Below, piece by piece: positions 1-5,957 of a stretch of DNA of 6,930 nt; the first letter of the stretch is position 1, and each line of letters begins with the position of its first letter. Origin of the DNA: Nitrospira lenta (GTDB lineage: Bacteria; Nitrospirota; Nitrospiria; Nitrospirales; Nitrospiraceae). The notes below the pieces were generated by a model. It saw nothing but the letters and a program-made list of their open reading frames with translations. It was not told the origin of the DNA and made no database searches. A program made the position numbers and the translations under genes. The DNA is taken from positions 1 through 6,930 of the forward strand of contig CAMDRK010000133.1 in assembly GCA_945906715.1 (NCBI GenBank). The letters are read 5' to 3'.

Positions 1-484
1 CCAAGCTTTCTGCCCGTATCGTGAGACTGTAGTACCCGAGGGAGAGACCCTGTGGAGCCGGTATCTCGATACGCACATGCCGGCGACCCTTGAGAACACG
101 AACCTCCGTAGCGGAAAGCCCAGGCCCTGCCTGCCCTTCTTGCACTACGCGGTTCGCTTCGTCGCAGATCTGCCACTCCACTACGGTGGACCCTTCTTTC
201 CCGTCCTCGAGTGTCAGGTAACAGGAGACAGTAGGTCCCGATTCACCGTCACGCAGGATCTGCACTGAGTTGCAGGGGCGTTGCCACGGCGCCTCATCCC
301 ATTCCTGCAGTGCCTCTGTCAGCGACTCAGTTGAATCAACCGAGAAGCCCATGGCAGTCAATATGGCTCGCCTGGTGTCATCTGAGGTGAGGTGAAGATG
401 ACCTGCGATATCGTAATAGTCAGTCGCGATACCGGCGCGTTCAGCGAGTTTGGCAAGAAGGGTCTGCCAGGTCTGGTCCTGCAT
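1..484 (-). CDS. malQ: 4-alpha-glucanotransferase (MalQ), N-terminal part, runs off the left edge
   Basis: An uninterrupted minus-strand frame runs from ATG at 484 to the window edge (161 codons). The enzyme transfers alpha-1,4-glucan segments between oligosaccharides in cytoplasmic maltodextrin and glycogen metabolism. The visible part is the N-terminal helical and beta-sandwich region, before the GH77 catalytic barrel. It opens with LLAKLAERAGIATDYYDIAG, then TRRAILTAMGFSVDS, then a W-x-R-P-C segment, and ends in LSLGYYSLTI, which matches the family pattern of a GYH-L-x-V strand preceding the catalytic domain. None of the catalytic residues are inside the window. The start is uncertain: no good Shine-Dalgarno lies before ATG 484. 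An in-frame TTG at 520 would add 12 residues, but that TTG is also the start of a TTGACA (520-515) that could be a -35 box, with a weak CAGACT 17 bp on, which would make the transcript nearly leaderless. It is divergent from the DUF2490 gene. Confidence 0.85.
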   Translation of the reverse strand, partial: MQDQTWQTLLAKLAERAGIATDYYDIAGHLHLTSDDTRRAILTAMGFSVDSTESLTEALQEWDEAPWQRPCNSVQILRDGESGPTVSCYLTLEDGKEGSTVVEWQICDEANRVVQEGQAGPGLSATEVRVLKGRRHVRIEIPAPQGLSLGYYSLTIRAESL

Positions 485-585
485 GTACCGGAGTCTGCGC
501 GAAGGCCTCCGGCATGTCAAGCTATCCCGTTGTTCTTGAAGACAAATTTCGTGTAGTCACGCCTCGAACCTGGCACTCTCAGTCA

Positions 586-600
586 CGTTCTCTCAGAACG
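586..600. repeat. Inverted repeat, 6 bp arms with 3 nt centre
   Basis: CGTTCT and AGAACG are perfect reverse complements around CTC. The site is about 100 bp upstream of malQ and 165 bp upstream of the DUF2490 gene. It could be an operator for either gene or a chance palindrome; no known regulator site was matched. Confidence 0.4.
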
Positions 601-752
601 ACATCTGCGGTTCTTCCGGTGTGGTTCGTCCTGCCGACTACGTATCGGTTAATAATGATTGGCAGTAGCGAGGGGAGGACAGTTGTGCTAGGGTGCCGCC
701 CGTTGTTTCCAGCAATGCGGTGGACGATGCGGGATATTTTCAAATCATACTT

Positions 753-756
753 GGAG
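753..756 (+). promoter_or_regulatory. Ribosome binding site that decides the DUF2490 gene start
   Basis: GGAG lies 10 nt before ATG 767 but only 4 nt before the in-frame TTG at 761, so ATG 767 is the better start. Confidence 0.65.
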
Positions 757-766
757 TTTTTTGGCT

Positions 767-1567
767 ATGAATACACAGAGGGCCTCTCGCTATTCGATCA
801 TCCGACCGGCTGAACGATTCATCCCGGCGCTATATCTTGCCGTCGCGATGGTCGTCTGTTCCCTGATGTCGTTTGCTTCGCCGGCTGCCTGGGGGGGGGA
901 GTTACAGGATGATAGCCGGGTATGGGGAGCTGCACTGGCACGAGGAAATTTCGGGCACGTGAGTCTTGACCACAAACGATGGCTCTGGTGGATGGAGGGT
1001 CAGCTTCGAGCTCGTGATTGTTGTTCAGACGGCATCGCACTGGACCAATCGCTGATTCGCCCCGGGCTTGGCTATGCGCTCACGGACCAATCCACTGTGT
1101 GGATGGGGTATGCTCGCGTCACGAACTATCTAGACGGGCAGGGGGGGGAGATCGCAGAAAACAGAATGTGGGAGCAGTATATATGGTCAGGGTCGACGCC
1201 TTTCGGCAACTTTACCTTCCGACCACGGCTGGAACAACGCTGGCAAGCAAACGGTGGTGATACGGGTTCGCGCTTCCGTCAATTTCTCAAGTTCTCCTGG
1301 CCGATCTCTTTCTTCCCGGGCACAGATTTCGTGGTGTGGGATGAGGTGTTCGTCAATCTGTATGATACGGACTGGGGGCCAAGGCTCCAAACGCACCTGG
1401 GGTTTGATCAAAACCGCGGCTTTGTCGGAATCGGATATCGTTTCAGTCCAGAGCTCAAGACGGAAGTCGGTTATATGAACCAATATATTCAAACGCATTC
1501 GGCCGCGAACGATCGATTGAATCACATTCTCTCGGTGTGGCTGTTTTTCGATCTGTATAAGAAATAG
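767..1567 (+). CDS. Secreted DUF2490 family protein, probable outer-membrane beta-barrel
   Basis: A 266-residue protein. Residues 1-20 form an n-region with several Arg, 21-36 are hydrophobic (ALYLAVAMVVCSLMSF), and a signal-peptidase I type cleavage near the AAWGG at 41-44 is likely. The mature part shows the DUF2490 pattern: an N-terminal W and a beta-strand around 71-83, GLGYALTD with WMGYARV (100-118), ENRMWEQY (131-138), FRPRLEQRW (151-159), RFRQFLKFS (169-177), WDEVFVNLYD (191-200), NRGFVGIGYRF (217-226), EVGYMNQY (233-240), and a final HILSVWLFFDL ending in alternating hydrophobic residues as in barrel strands. The family has no assigned biochemical function; outer-membrane location is inferred from strand periodicity and the signal peptide. 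Two long G tracts (891-899 and 1141-1148) interrupt the frame as Gly-Gly codon pairs. The next gene on the same strand starts 230 bp later. Confidence 0.9.
   Translation: MNTQRASRYSIIRPAERFIPALYLAVAMVVCSLMSFASPAAWGGELQDDSRVWGAALARGNFGHVSLDHKRWLWWMEGQLRARDCCSDGIALDQSLIRPGLGYALTDQSTVWMGYARVTNYLDGQGGEIAENRMWEQYIWSGSTPFGNFTFRPRLEQRWQANGGDTGSRFRQFLKFSWPISFFPGTDFVVWDEVFVNLYDTDWGPRLQTHLGFDQNRGFVGIGYRFSPELKTEVGYMNQYIQTHSAANDRLNHILSVWLFFDLYKK
891..899 (+). repeat. Poly-G tract (9 G) inside the DUF2490 gene, at the signal-peptide end
   Basis: Nine consecutive G encode the end of Trp and two Gly near residues 42-44. A one-base length change would frameshift the protein after its signal peptide. Confidence 0.85.
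1141..1148 (+). repeat. Second poly-G tract (8 G) inside the DUF2490 gene
   Basis: Eight consecutive G encode Gly-Gly plus the first bases of Glu (GQGGE, residues 124-128). It is the second homopolymer of this size in the same 801 bp gene. Confidence 0.85.
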
Positions 1568-1684
1568 ACCAAAGAACGGCTGCGGCAGGTGGATGCGTTC
1601 ACGGTCAACTGAACCTGTGAAGCGCACCGAGAAGTGAACTCCTTCCTCTAGTTTTGCAAGCCGCAGAAACGGTGGTGAGGTTTA

Positions 1685-1713
1685 TTGACTCCCCCTATTT
1701 TATTTTGTTAGCC
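1685..1713 (+). promoter_or_regulatory. Weak candidate promoter for transketolase
   Basis: TTGACT (1685-1690) is a good -35 match. The downstream T-rich stretch offers only poor -10 hexamers (TGTTAG at a 15 bp spacing, TTAGCC at 17). This is the best candidate in the 230 bp between the DUF2490 stop and the transketolase start. Confidence 0.35.
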
Positions 1714-1785
1714 TCAAGCCCCGCCGCGTTGCTGCCGATAGAGAAGACGAGAAGAGTCCGGCAGTATTCTTGGCATCCAATCCTG

Positions 1786-1792
1786 AAAGGAG
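1786..1792 (+). promoter_or_regulatory. Ribosome binding site that decides the transketolase start
   Basis: AAAGGAG lies 5 nt before ATG 1798. The longer open frame from 1654 has no such signal and would add 48 residues with no transketolase likeness. Confidence 0.85.
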
Positions 1793-1797
1793 TTCCG

Positions 1798-3663
1798 ATG
1801 GCTAGCTCAATCGCCTCACCAGAATTGCTTACTGAACTGCAGAACAAGGCTACACAGCTCCGGATCGAGAGCGTTCGCGCAACGAGCGAAGCGGGGAGCG
1901 GACATCCGTCCAGCTGCTGTTCCGCTGCGGACATCGTCGCAGCCCTCTTCTTCTCCGTCATGCGATACGACCCGAAAAATCCTAAAGCCCTCAATAGCGA
2001 TCGGTTCGTGCTGTCAAAAGGCCATGCCGCCCCGCTGCTGTATGCCGCATGGGCGGAAGCAGGTCTCTTTCCCAAGAGCGAGCTTCTCAAGCTTCGAACG
2101 CTGACGTCCGATCTTGAAGGCCATCCGACGCCTCGCTTGTCGTTTGTCGATATGGCGACCGGCTCACTCGGGCAAGGACTGCCTGTCGGTATCGGAATAG
2201 CTCTCAATGCGAAGTATGTCGACAAGCTCGACCACAGAACCTACGTCTTGATGGGCGATGGGGAATCCGTTGAGGGATCCGTATGGGAAGCGGCTGAAGT
2301 CGCGCGCCATCACGGGTTGGATAATCTCTGTGCCATTGTCGATGTCAATCGACTCGGTCAAAGCGATCCCACCATGCTGCAGCACGACATGGAGGGGTAC
2401 CGTTCCCGATGGGCCGGCTTTGGCTGGCAGGCGCTGGTGGTTGATGGGCACGATCTGTCAGCTCTGCTCGCGGCATTCGATACCGCTGCCGGTACCAAAG
2501 GCAAACCGACGGTTCTTCTTGCCAAAACGTTCAAGGGCAAGGGCATCTCCTTCATGGAGAACCATCCCAGCTGGCATGGGAAGCCGGCCGCCAAAGGCGA
2601 AGAAATGCAGAAGGCGATCGATGAGCTGTCCAAGCAGTTGAAGCCGAGCAGCACAGCCATTTCAGTGATGAAACCATCGACGCCGGTTCAGGGGCCTTCA
2701 TCTATCAAGCCTCTCCCGCCTTCGCCCTACAAAGTAGGCGACAATGCCGCTACGCGCGAAGCATTCGGCAACGCATTTGAAGCGTTGGGCGCGGTCAATC
2801 CGTTGGTCGTGGGACTCGATGCGGATGTAAAGAACTCGACCTATACCGATAAGTTCGGCAAGAAATTTCCCAATCGATTCTTCGAGAATTTTATCGCAGA
2901 GCAAAATATGCTCGGGGCCGCAGCCGGTTTAGCGGCCTGCGGGAAAATTCCGTTTGTTGCCACGTTTGCCGCATTCTTTACGCGAGCCTACGATTTCATC
3001 CGTATGGCTGCCATCAGCGGCTCGAACCTCAAACTTGTCGGCACACATGTCGGCGTGAGCATTGGGGAAGACGGCCCTTCGCAAATGGGTCTGGAAGATA
3101 TCGCCATGATGGCTGCGCAGCCTGGTGTTACCGTGTTGTATCCGTCCGATGCGACCTGCACGTATCGGCTGGTCGAAATGGCTGCCGCACATAAAGGCAT
3201 GGTCTACATTCGGGCCGGACGTCCGAAGTGTCCGGTTCTCTACGGGCCCGATGAAACGTTCCAGATCGGCGGGTCGAAGGTGCTTCGCCAAAGCGCATCG
3301 GATGTCCTCACGATCGTCGCAGCCGGCGTCACGCTCTTCGAAGCCCTGAAGGCATACGACTCATTGAAAGCCGCCGGCATCTCCGTGCGGATCGTCGATC
3401 TCTATAGCATCGTCCCTATCGATCGTACGACGTTGCTGGACAGTGCCAGAGCTACGCAGGGGCGTATCCTCACCGTTGAAGATCATTATGCGCACGGCGG
3501 CCTTGGAGATGCGGTGCTCAGCGCGGTTGGACCAGAAGGTATGAAAGTACATAAGCTTGCGGTTCGCACGATCCCCCACAGCGGGAAGCCGGACGAACTC
3601 ATCGATCACTTCGGCATCGGGGCGAGATCGATTGTCGAGGCAACAAAACAAATCACAAAGTAA
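1798..3663 (+). CDS. tkt: Transketolase
   Basis: A 621-residue cytoplasmic thiamine-diphosphate enzyme that moves two-carbon ketol units between sugar phosphates in the pentose phosphate and Calvin-type pathways. The N-terminal PP domain has GSGHPS (33-38), SKGHAAPLLY (73-82), GSLGQGLPVG (122-131), and the ThDP/Mg motif GDGESVEGSVWEAAE (153-167) closing at N184 in DVNRLGQSD. A Pro/Ser-rich linker spans about 283-312. The Pyr domain (about 317-482) carries the catalytic Glu in IAEQNM (E368) and GVSIGEDGPSQMGLED (419-434). The C-terminal domain includes RIVDLYSIVPID (531-542) and TVEDHYAHGGLGDAV (559-573). Motif wording and length match the vertebrate-type transketolases (about 620 residues) rather than the longer enterobacterial TktA type. 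The gene is followed by its own terminator and looks monocistronic. Confidence 0.97.
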   Translation: MASSIASPELLTELQNKATQLRIESVRATSEAGSGHPSSCCSAADIVAALFFSVMRYDPKNPKALNSDRFVLSKGHAAPLLYAAWAEAGLFPKSELLKLRTLTSDLEGHPTPRLSFVDMATGSLGQGLPVGIGIALNAKYVDKLDHRTYVLMGDGESVEGSVWEAAEVARHHGLDNLCAIVDVNRLGQSDPTMLQHDMEGYRSRWAGFGWQALVVDGHDLSALLAAFDTAAGTKGKPTVLLAKTFKGKGISFMENHPSWHGKPAAKGEEMQKAIDELSKQLKPSSTAISVMKPSTPVQGPSSIKPLPPSPYKVGDNAATREAFGNAFEALGAVNPLVVGLDADVKNSTYTDKFGKKFPNRFFENFIAEQNMLGAAAGLAACGKIPFVATFAAFFTRAYDFIRMAAISGSNLKLVGTHVGVSIGEDGPSQMGLEDIAMMAAQPGVTVLYPSDATCTYRLVEMAAAHKGMVYIRAGRPKCPVLYGPDETFQIGGSKVLRQSASDVLTIVAAGVTLFEALKAYDSLKAAGISVRIVDLYSIVPIDRTTLLDSARATQGRILTVEDHYAHGGLGDAVLSAVGPEGMKVHKLAVRTIPHSGKPDELIDHFGIGARSIVEATKQITK

Positions 3664-3671
3664 CCCCTCCC

Positions 3672-3712
3672 GTACCGTCCTTCCTCATTGGGGGAGGACG
3701 GTATTTCTTTTT
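3672..3712 (+). terminator. Rho-independent terminator of transketolase
   Basis: The arms at 3673-3686 and 3690-3703 pair over 14 bp, including two G-T wobbles, around a 3 nt loop (ATT), with the outer part TACCGTCC/GGACGGTA. ATTTCTTTTT follows at 3703-3712. The stem begins 9 nt after the TAA. Confidence 0.9.
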
Positions 3713-3757
3713 GAACATTCTGTCAGGATCGGTCCCCCAACGTCTGGTTCAGGAACT

Positions 3758-3783
3758 GACCGAAGCCCGCTGGCGGTCTTTTT
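3758..3783 (+). terminator. Second, imperfect terminator-like hairpin facing the nirK cluster
   Basis: GACC (3758-3761) pairs with GGTC (3775-3778) and GCC (3765-3767) with GGC (3772-3774), with a GAA bulge and a CGCT loop. TTTTT follows at 3779-3783. It could back up the transketolase terminator in this convergent spacer, or belong to a dispersed intergenic element. Confidence 0.5.
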
Positions 3784-3784
3784 C

Positions 3785-3816
3785 AGCAGCCTGCTAGTGG
3801 GATTTCAATCGCCCAC
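3785..3816. repeat. Two short inverted repeats at the 3' end of the minus-strand cluster
   Basis: AGCAG-C-CTGCT (3785-3795) is followed by GTGGG and CCCAC (3797-3801 and 3812-3816, 10 nt apart). The second repeat touches the stop codon of the minus-strand gene at 3817. Neither has a U tract on the minus strand, so a role as terminator or RNA 3'-end stabiliser is only possible. Confidence 0.4.
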
Positions 3817-4281
3817 TCATGGTGCGTCTTTTCGAGTCTGGGGGACAGGGGCTGCCGAGATGCAGGACTGCATAATTTCGGCGCGGCATTGCCATGACGT
3901 GGCTGCCGTATTGAGATGACGAACCAGTTCTTCCGGCACGATCATGCCAACGGTGATATCTACCAAGACGTGATCGGCTATGCGATGAAAATGCGCGGCG
4001 TTCACACCCTGCAAGGTGAGCAACGTCTTGCTTAGCTCGTTCTCATGGGTGTTGCAGTCAGGTCCTACCAGCGCGACAGGAACTCTCTCCATGGCAGCGT
4101 GGCTGGCTTCGGCCGGGTGAAATACAGCAAGACCAACGGTGAGCGCCATCGCAAGCATTAGACGGTTGTGCCTGAGCGTGGCCTTGCCGTCTACATGAGG
4201 CTGTGGGCAGGTTGCGGGTACGCTCTTCGCGAAGGGCCCCTGCGTCCGGTTTGGATATCTGCGATGAGCTGTTCTCGTCAT
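3817..4281 (-). CDS. Small exported protein with an HMA-like (ferredoxin-like) domain, function unknown
   Basis: A 154-residue protein if translated from ATG 4281, which has only a weak AGG-type Shine-Dalgarno. A longer GTG start at 4341 lies inside a perfect hairpin and was rejected; an internal ATG at 4158 gives a 113-residue alternative but leaves the hydrophobic segment without a charged n-region. Residues 42-57 are hydrophobic (MLAMALTVGLAVFHPA), then AEASHA, which resembles a signal-peptide cleavage site. The mature part reads like beta-alpha-beta-beta-alpha-beta: VPVALVGPDC (67-76), a helix to QGVN (91-94), AAHFHRIADHVLVDI (95-109), PEELVRHLNTAA (116-127), WQCRAEI (130-136). This spacing recalls heavy-metal-associated domains, but the metal loop is C76-N-T-H79 rather than CxxC. 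C132 and C140 are two further Cys. It is third in the nirK-globin cluster, 77 bp after the globin stop. Copper handling is an inference. Confidence 0.72.
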   Translation of the reverse strand: MTRTAHRRYPNRTQGPFAKSVPATCPQPHVDGKATLRHNRLMLAMALTVGLAVFHPAEASHAAMERVPVALVGPDCNTHENELSKTLLTLQGVNAAHFHRIADHVLVDITVGMIVPEELVRHLNTAATSWQCRAEIMQSCISAAPVPQTRKDAP

Positions 4282-4317
4282 CGGAATACCTGTCTGCAGG
4301 GAGGCGATCTGAAGCCC

Positions 4318-4352
4318 TTGGGCAGGCGGCGAGAATCTCACCGCCTGCCCAA
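4318..4352. repeat. Perfect 12 bp hairpin between the globin and HMA-like genes
   Basis: TTGGGCAGGCGG (4318-4329) and CCGCCTGCCCAA (4341-4352) are exact reverse complements around an 11 nt loop that itself contains GAGA/TCTC. It begins 6 nt after the globin stop on the minus strand. No U tract follows, so it may be a processing or RNA-stabilising hairpin, or a leaky terminator that lowers expression of the next gene. Confidence 0.8.
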
Positions 4353-4358
4353 CGCCCT

Positions 4359-4805
4359 TTACGGCATTTCGACGATGTCCTTCTTCATAGGACCCAGCAC
4401 GCCAAGGAGTTCGTTCTTTTCCCTGGCTGGCACGTTGAACGTATCCAATGCCTTGACGAGGTCTTCAACCAGGGCATTGAAGGCAGCCGTCGTGATTTTC
4501 ATGCCGGCATGCGTTTTTTTCATGTCTGGCCCATCATAGGTGCAGGGGCCGCCGCTGGCTTGGCAGACCTGGTCGACCAGCTGTTTCTTCAGGTGCGGCA
4601 GATCGGCTTTGGAAAAATACCCGTTGATGCGGGTGTCTTGGCCCACGATGCTGACGAACTTGCCGACGACGGCCGTGATAGGGCCTGTTCCGCCGAGCCG
4701 TTCATAGAGTGAAGGCAACGGAGCATCGGCTGCCCAAACCGGTGCTGAGATCAACAGCACGGCGACGGTCAGCATAGTCTTGATGGCGCAAGAAATTCGT
4801 TTCAT
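4359..4805 (-). CDS. Group 1 truncated hemoglobin with signal peptide (periplasmic)
   Basis: A 148-residue haem protein. KRISCAIK, a hydrophobic stretch and PVWAADA give a signal peptide with cleavage near residue 25-26, placing it in the periplasm. The 2-on-2 globin pattern is clear: LYERLGG (33-39), KF (49-50), RINGYF with CD1 Phe (F64), GGPCTYDG (85-92), and MKKTHAGMKI with proximal His H99. Aligned by eye without gaps to mycobacterial trHbN, the distal positions are B10 Val51 (Tyr in trHbN), E7 Leu72 and E11 Leu76 (Gln in trHbN), so no polar distal residue is evident. C81 and C88 could form a disulfide outside the cytoplasm. A strong AAAAAAGGAG lies 8 nt before the ATG. It follows nirK by 73 bp with no terminator between, so co-transcription is likely and NO binding or removal is the reasonable role. 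Confidence 0.94.
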   Translation of the reverse strand: MKRISCAIKTMLTVAVLLISAPVWAADAPLPSLYERLGGTGPITAVVGKFVSIVGQDTRINGYFSKADLPHLKKQLVDQVCQASGGPCTYDGPDMKKTHAGMKITTAAFNALVEDLVKALDTFNVPAREKNELLGVLGPMKKDIVEMP

Positions 4806-4878
4806 GAAAGGCGCTCCTTTTTTAAGAGGTAAATGATGGCTTCCTTCGAGTGCACAGTTCTAACATATTTCTGGTCGT

Positions 4879-5826
4879 TTAGGGGTTCCAGGGCGTCAGT
4901 GGCATCAGCGGAGCATCCTTGGCTACCGGTGTAATCGTCAGCGCGGCAATGGCTCCACGAAGGGCTGAAGTAAGCGAATGCGTCACAATCGGATAGACCC
5001 CTGGTGATTCGGAGACCAAGTCGAATGTGGCGGCGCTTCCTGGTCCCACAACATAGGTTTGCACCCCTGTGAGTTTATTGGAAGGGTTCCCGCTCTCGTA
5101 GACGTTGTCCCAAATCTCGCCGATCGGGTGGAGCGAGGAAAACTCGTTGGGGCCCGCGTTCACAAAATAGATCCGGACCCGCTCATTCGGTTTCGCCTCC
5201 AGCGCTTCCGCGCCGATGAAGAAGGGATGATACTTCCAGATTCCTCCGTTGAAGACCGTATAGTCGAACTTCCGGGCGAACATGGCCTCGACATCGTCGG
5301 GGTTCTTCCAGAATTCTGATTGGACCAACAAAAACTCCCGGTCCGCTTTCGGCCAGACCTTCGGATCCTTGGGATCGACGATAATCGCGCCGAACATGCC
5401 GCGCGCGATGTGCTGAATCATAGGCGCTGCTCCGCAATGATAGAAAAACACGCCGGGCTTCTTCGCCACAAAGGTATAGGAAATGGTTTCTCCCGGCTTG
5501 ATGGCCCGGTAGTTCTTCAGGAAATCGATTTCCGCTGCATGGAAGTCCATGGAGTGTTCATAAGCATTGGTCTTGGGATTCTCCAGCGTGAAGTTGACCG
5601 TATCCCCTTCCGTGACCCGCACGACCGGCCCAGGCATCTGGCCGCTGAACGTCCAGGCCCTATATTTCGCTCCCGTTCCTTCCGTCACGATTTCCACTTC
5701 CATGGCGGTCATCTTGACGTCATGGGTCTTCGCAGATGCCTCGGAGGGCAATCCCATCAATCCGGCCATCGCAAGGACCATGGCCCCTGCGATGGCCATC
5801 AGTTGAGGTGATTGTCTTTTCATCAT
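4879..5826 (-). CDS. nirK: Copper-containing nitrite reductase, AniA-like (NO-forming)
   Basis: A 315-residue, two-cupredoxin protein that would reduce nitrite to NO in the periplasm. Residues 1-32 form a signal peptide (hydrophobic 10-26, then SEASA-K). Type 1 copper ligands are H91, C131, H139 and M144; type 2 ligands are H96, H130 and H283. The catalytic Asp and His are D94 (SMDFHAA) and H233 followed by I235 (SSLHPIGEIWD). The Cys-to-His spacing is 8, as in the short-loop AniA class, one less than Alcaligenes-type NirK, and SSLHPIGEIWDNVY closely resembles AniA. There are no HxH trinuclear motifs, which argues against a two-domain laccase. ATG 5826 is chosen because GGAG (5837-5834) is 7 nt upstream; a 15-residue longer frame lacks this. 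It is first in the minus-strand cluster. The exact physiological electron donor is not visible. Confidence 0.86.
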   Translation of the reverse strand: MMKRQSPQLMAIAGAMVLAMAGLMGLPSEASAKTHDVKMTAMEVEIVTEGTGAKYRAWTFSGQMPGPVVRVTEGDTVNFTLENPKTNAYEHSMDFHAAEIDFLKNYRAIKPGETISYTFVAKKPGVFFYHCGAAPMIQHIARGMFGAIIVDPKDPKVWPKADREFLLVQSEFWKNPDDVEAMFARKFDYTVFNGGIWKYHPFFIGAEALEAKPNERVRIYFVNAGPNEFSSLHPIGEIWDNVYESGNPSNKLTGVQTYVVGPGSAATFDLVSESPGVYPIVTHSLTSALRGAIAALTITPVAKDAPLMPLTPWNP

Positions 5827-5833
5827 GGTTGAA

Positions 5834-5838
5834 CTCCT
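5834..5838 (-). promoter_or_regulatory. Ribosome binding site that decides the nirK start
   Basis: AGGAG on the minus strand lies 7 nt before ATG 5826 and 10 nt before the adjacent ATG 5823. It excludes the upstream in-frame ATG at 5871. Confidence 0.85.
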
Positions 5839-5893
5839 CTCTGAAATGGTTAGGCGAACTTCTCCAGGCAAATGTGCAACTGGTCTATTCTAT

Positions 5894-5926
5894 GTGAGGG
5901 TCTCACTGGCATTTCGTCTGTGTGAG
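5894..5926. promoter_or_regulatory. GTGAG/CTCAC half-site cluster in the nirK leader
   Basis: GTGAG (5894-5898), GGT, CTCAC (5902-5906) form an inverted repeat, and TGTGAG recurs at 5893-5898 and 5921-5926, 28 bp apart. The cluster lies between the predicted nirK transcription start and the start codon, where a repressor or roadblock could act. It does not match FNR/NnrR (TTGAT-N4-ATCAA) or the usual NsrR site. Confidence 0.45.
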
Positions 5927-5957
5927 AGAAAAAGAATAACATAACCAAACTTTCTGG

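Larger units (their letters stand above)
485..766. other. Divergent intergenic spacer, malQ / DUF2490 gene
   Basis: This 282 bp stretch separates two genes that point away from each other, so it must carry both promoters. No good sigma-70 pair was found for the plus-strand gene. The clearest structure is a small perfect inverted repeat at 586-600 (CGTTCT, CTC, AGAACG). The 99-codon plus-strand frame at 514-813 overlaps the DUF2490 start, has no family resemblance and was not called. Confidence 0.5.

Noticed and set aside
77..268. Plus-strand open frame
   Set aside because: It lies wholly opposite the malQ coding frame, which has clear family motifs.
1592..1625. Terminator after the DUF2490 gene
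   Set aside because: TTCACGGT and ACCTGTGAA can pair with one bulge, but no T-run follows and the position is not convincing.
1654..1797. 48-residue N-terminal extension of transketolase from the upstream in-frame start at 1654
   Set aside because: It has no ribosome site and no family likeness, whereas AAAGGAG sits 5 nt before ATG 1798 and the protein then begins at the usual transketolase N-terminus.
4282..4341. 20-residue extension of the HMA-like protein from GTG 4341
   Set aside because: The GTG and following codons lie inside the perfect 4318-4352 hairpin, with no ribosome site; the extension has no signal-peptide character.
4879..5826. Two-domain laccase or multicopper oxidase instead of nitrite reductase
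   Set aside because: HxH trinuclear-site motifs are missing, while the NirK catalytic Asp, His and Ile and the AniA-like second-domain motif are present. It stays the main alternative if the assay fails.
5827..5871. 15-residue extension of NirK from ATG 5871
   Set aside because: The GGAG at 5834-5837 falls inside it and is ideally placed for ATG 5826, which begins a standard signal peptide.
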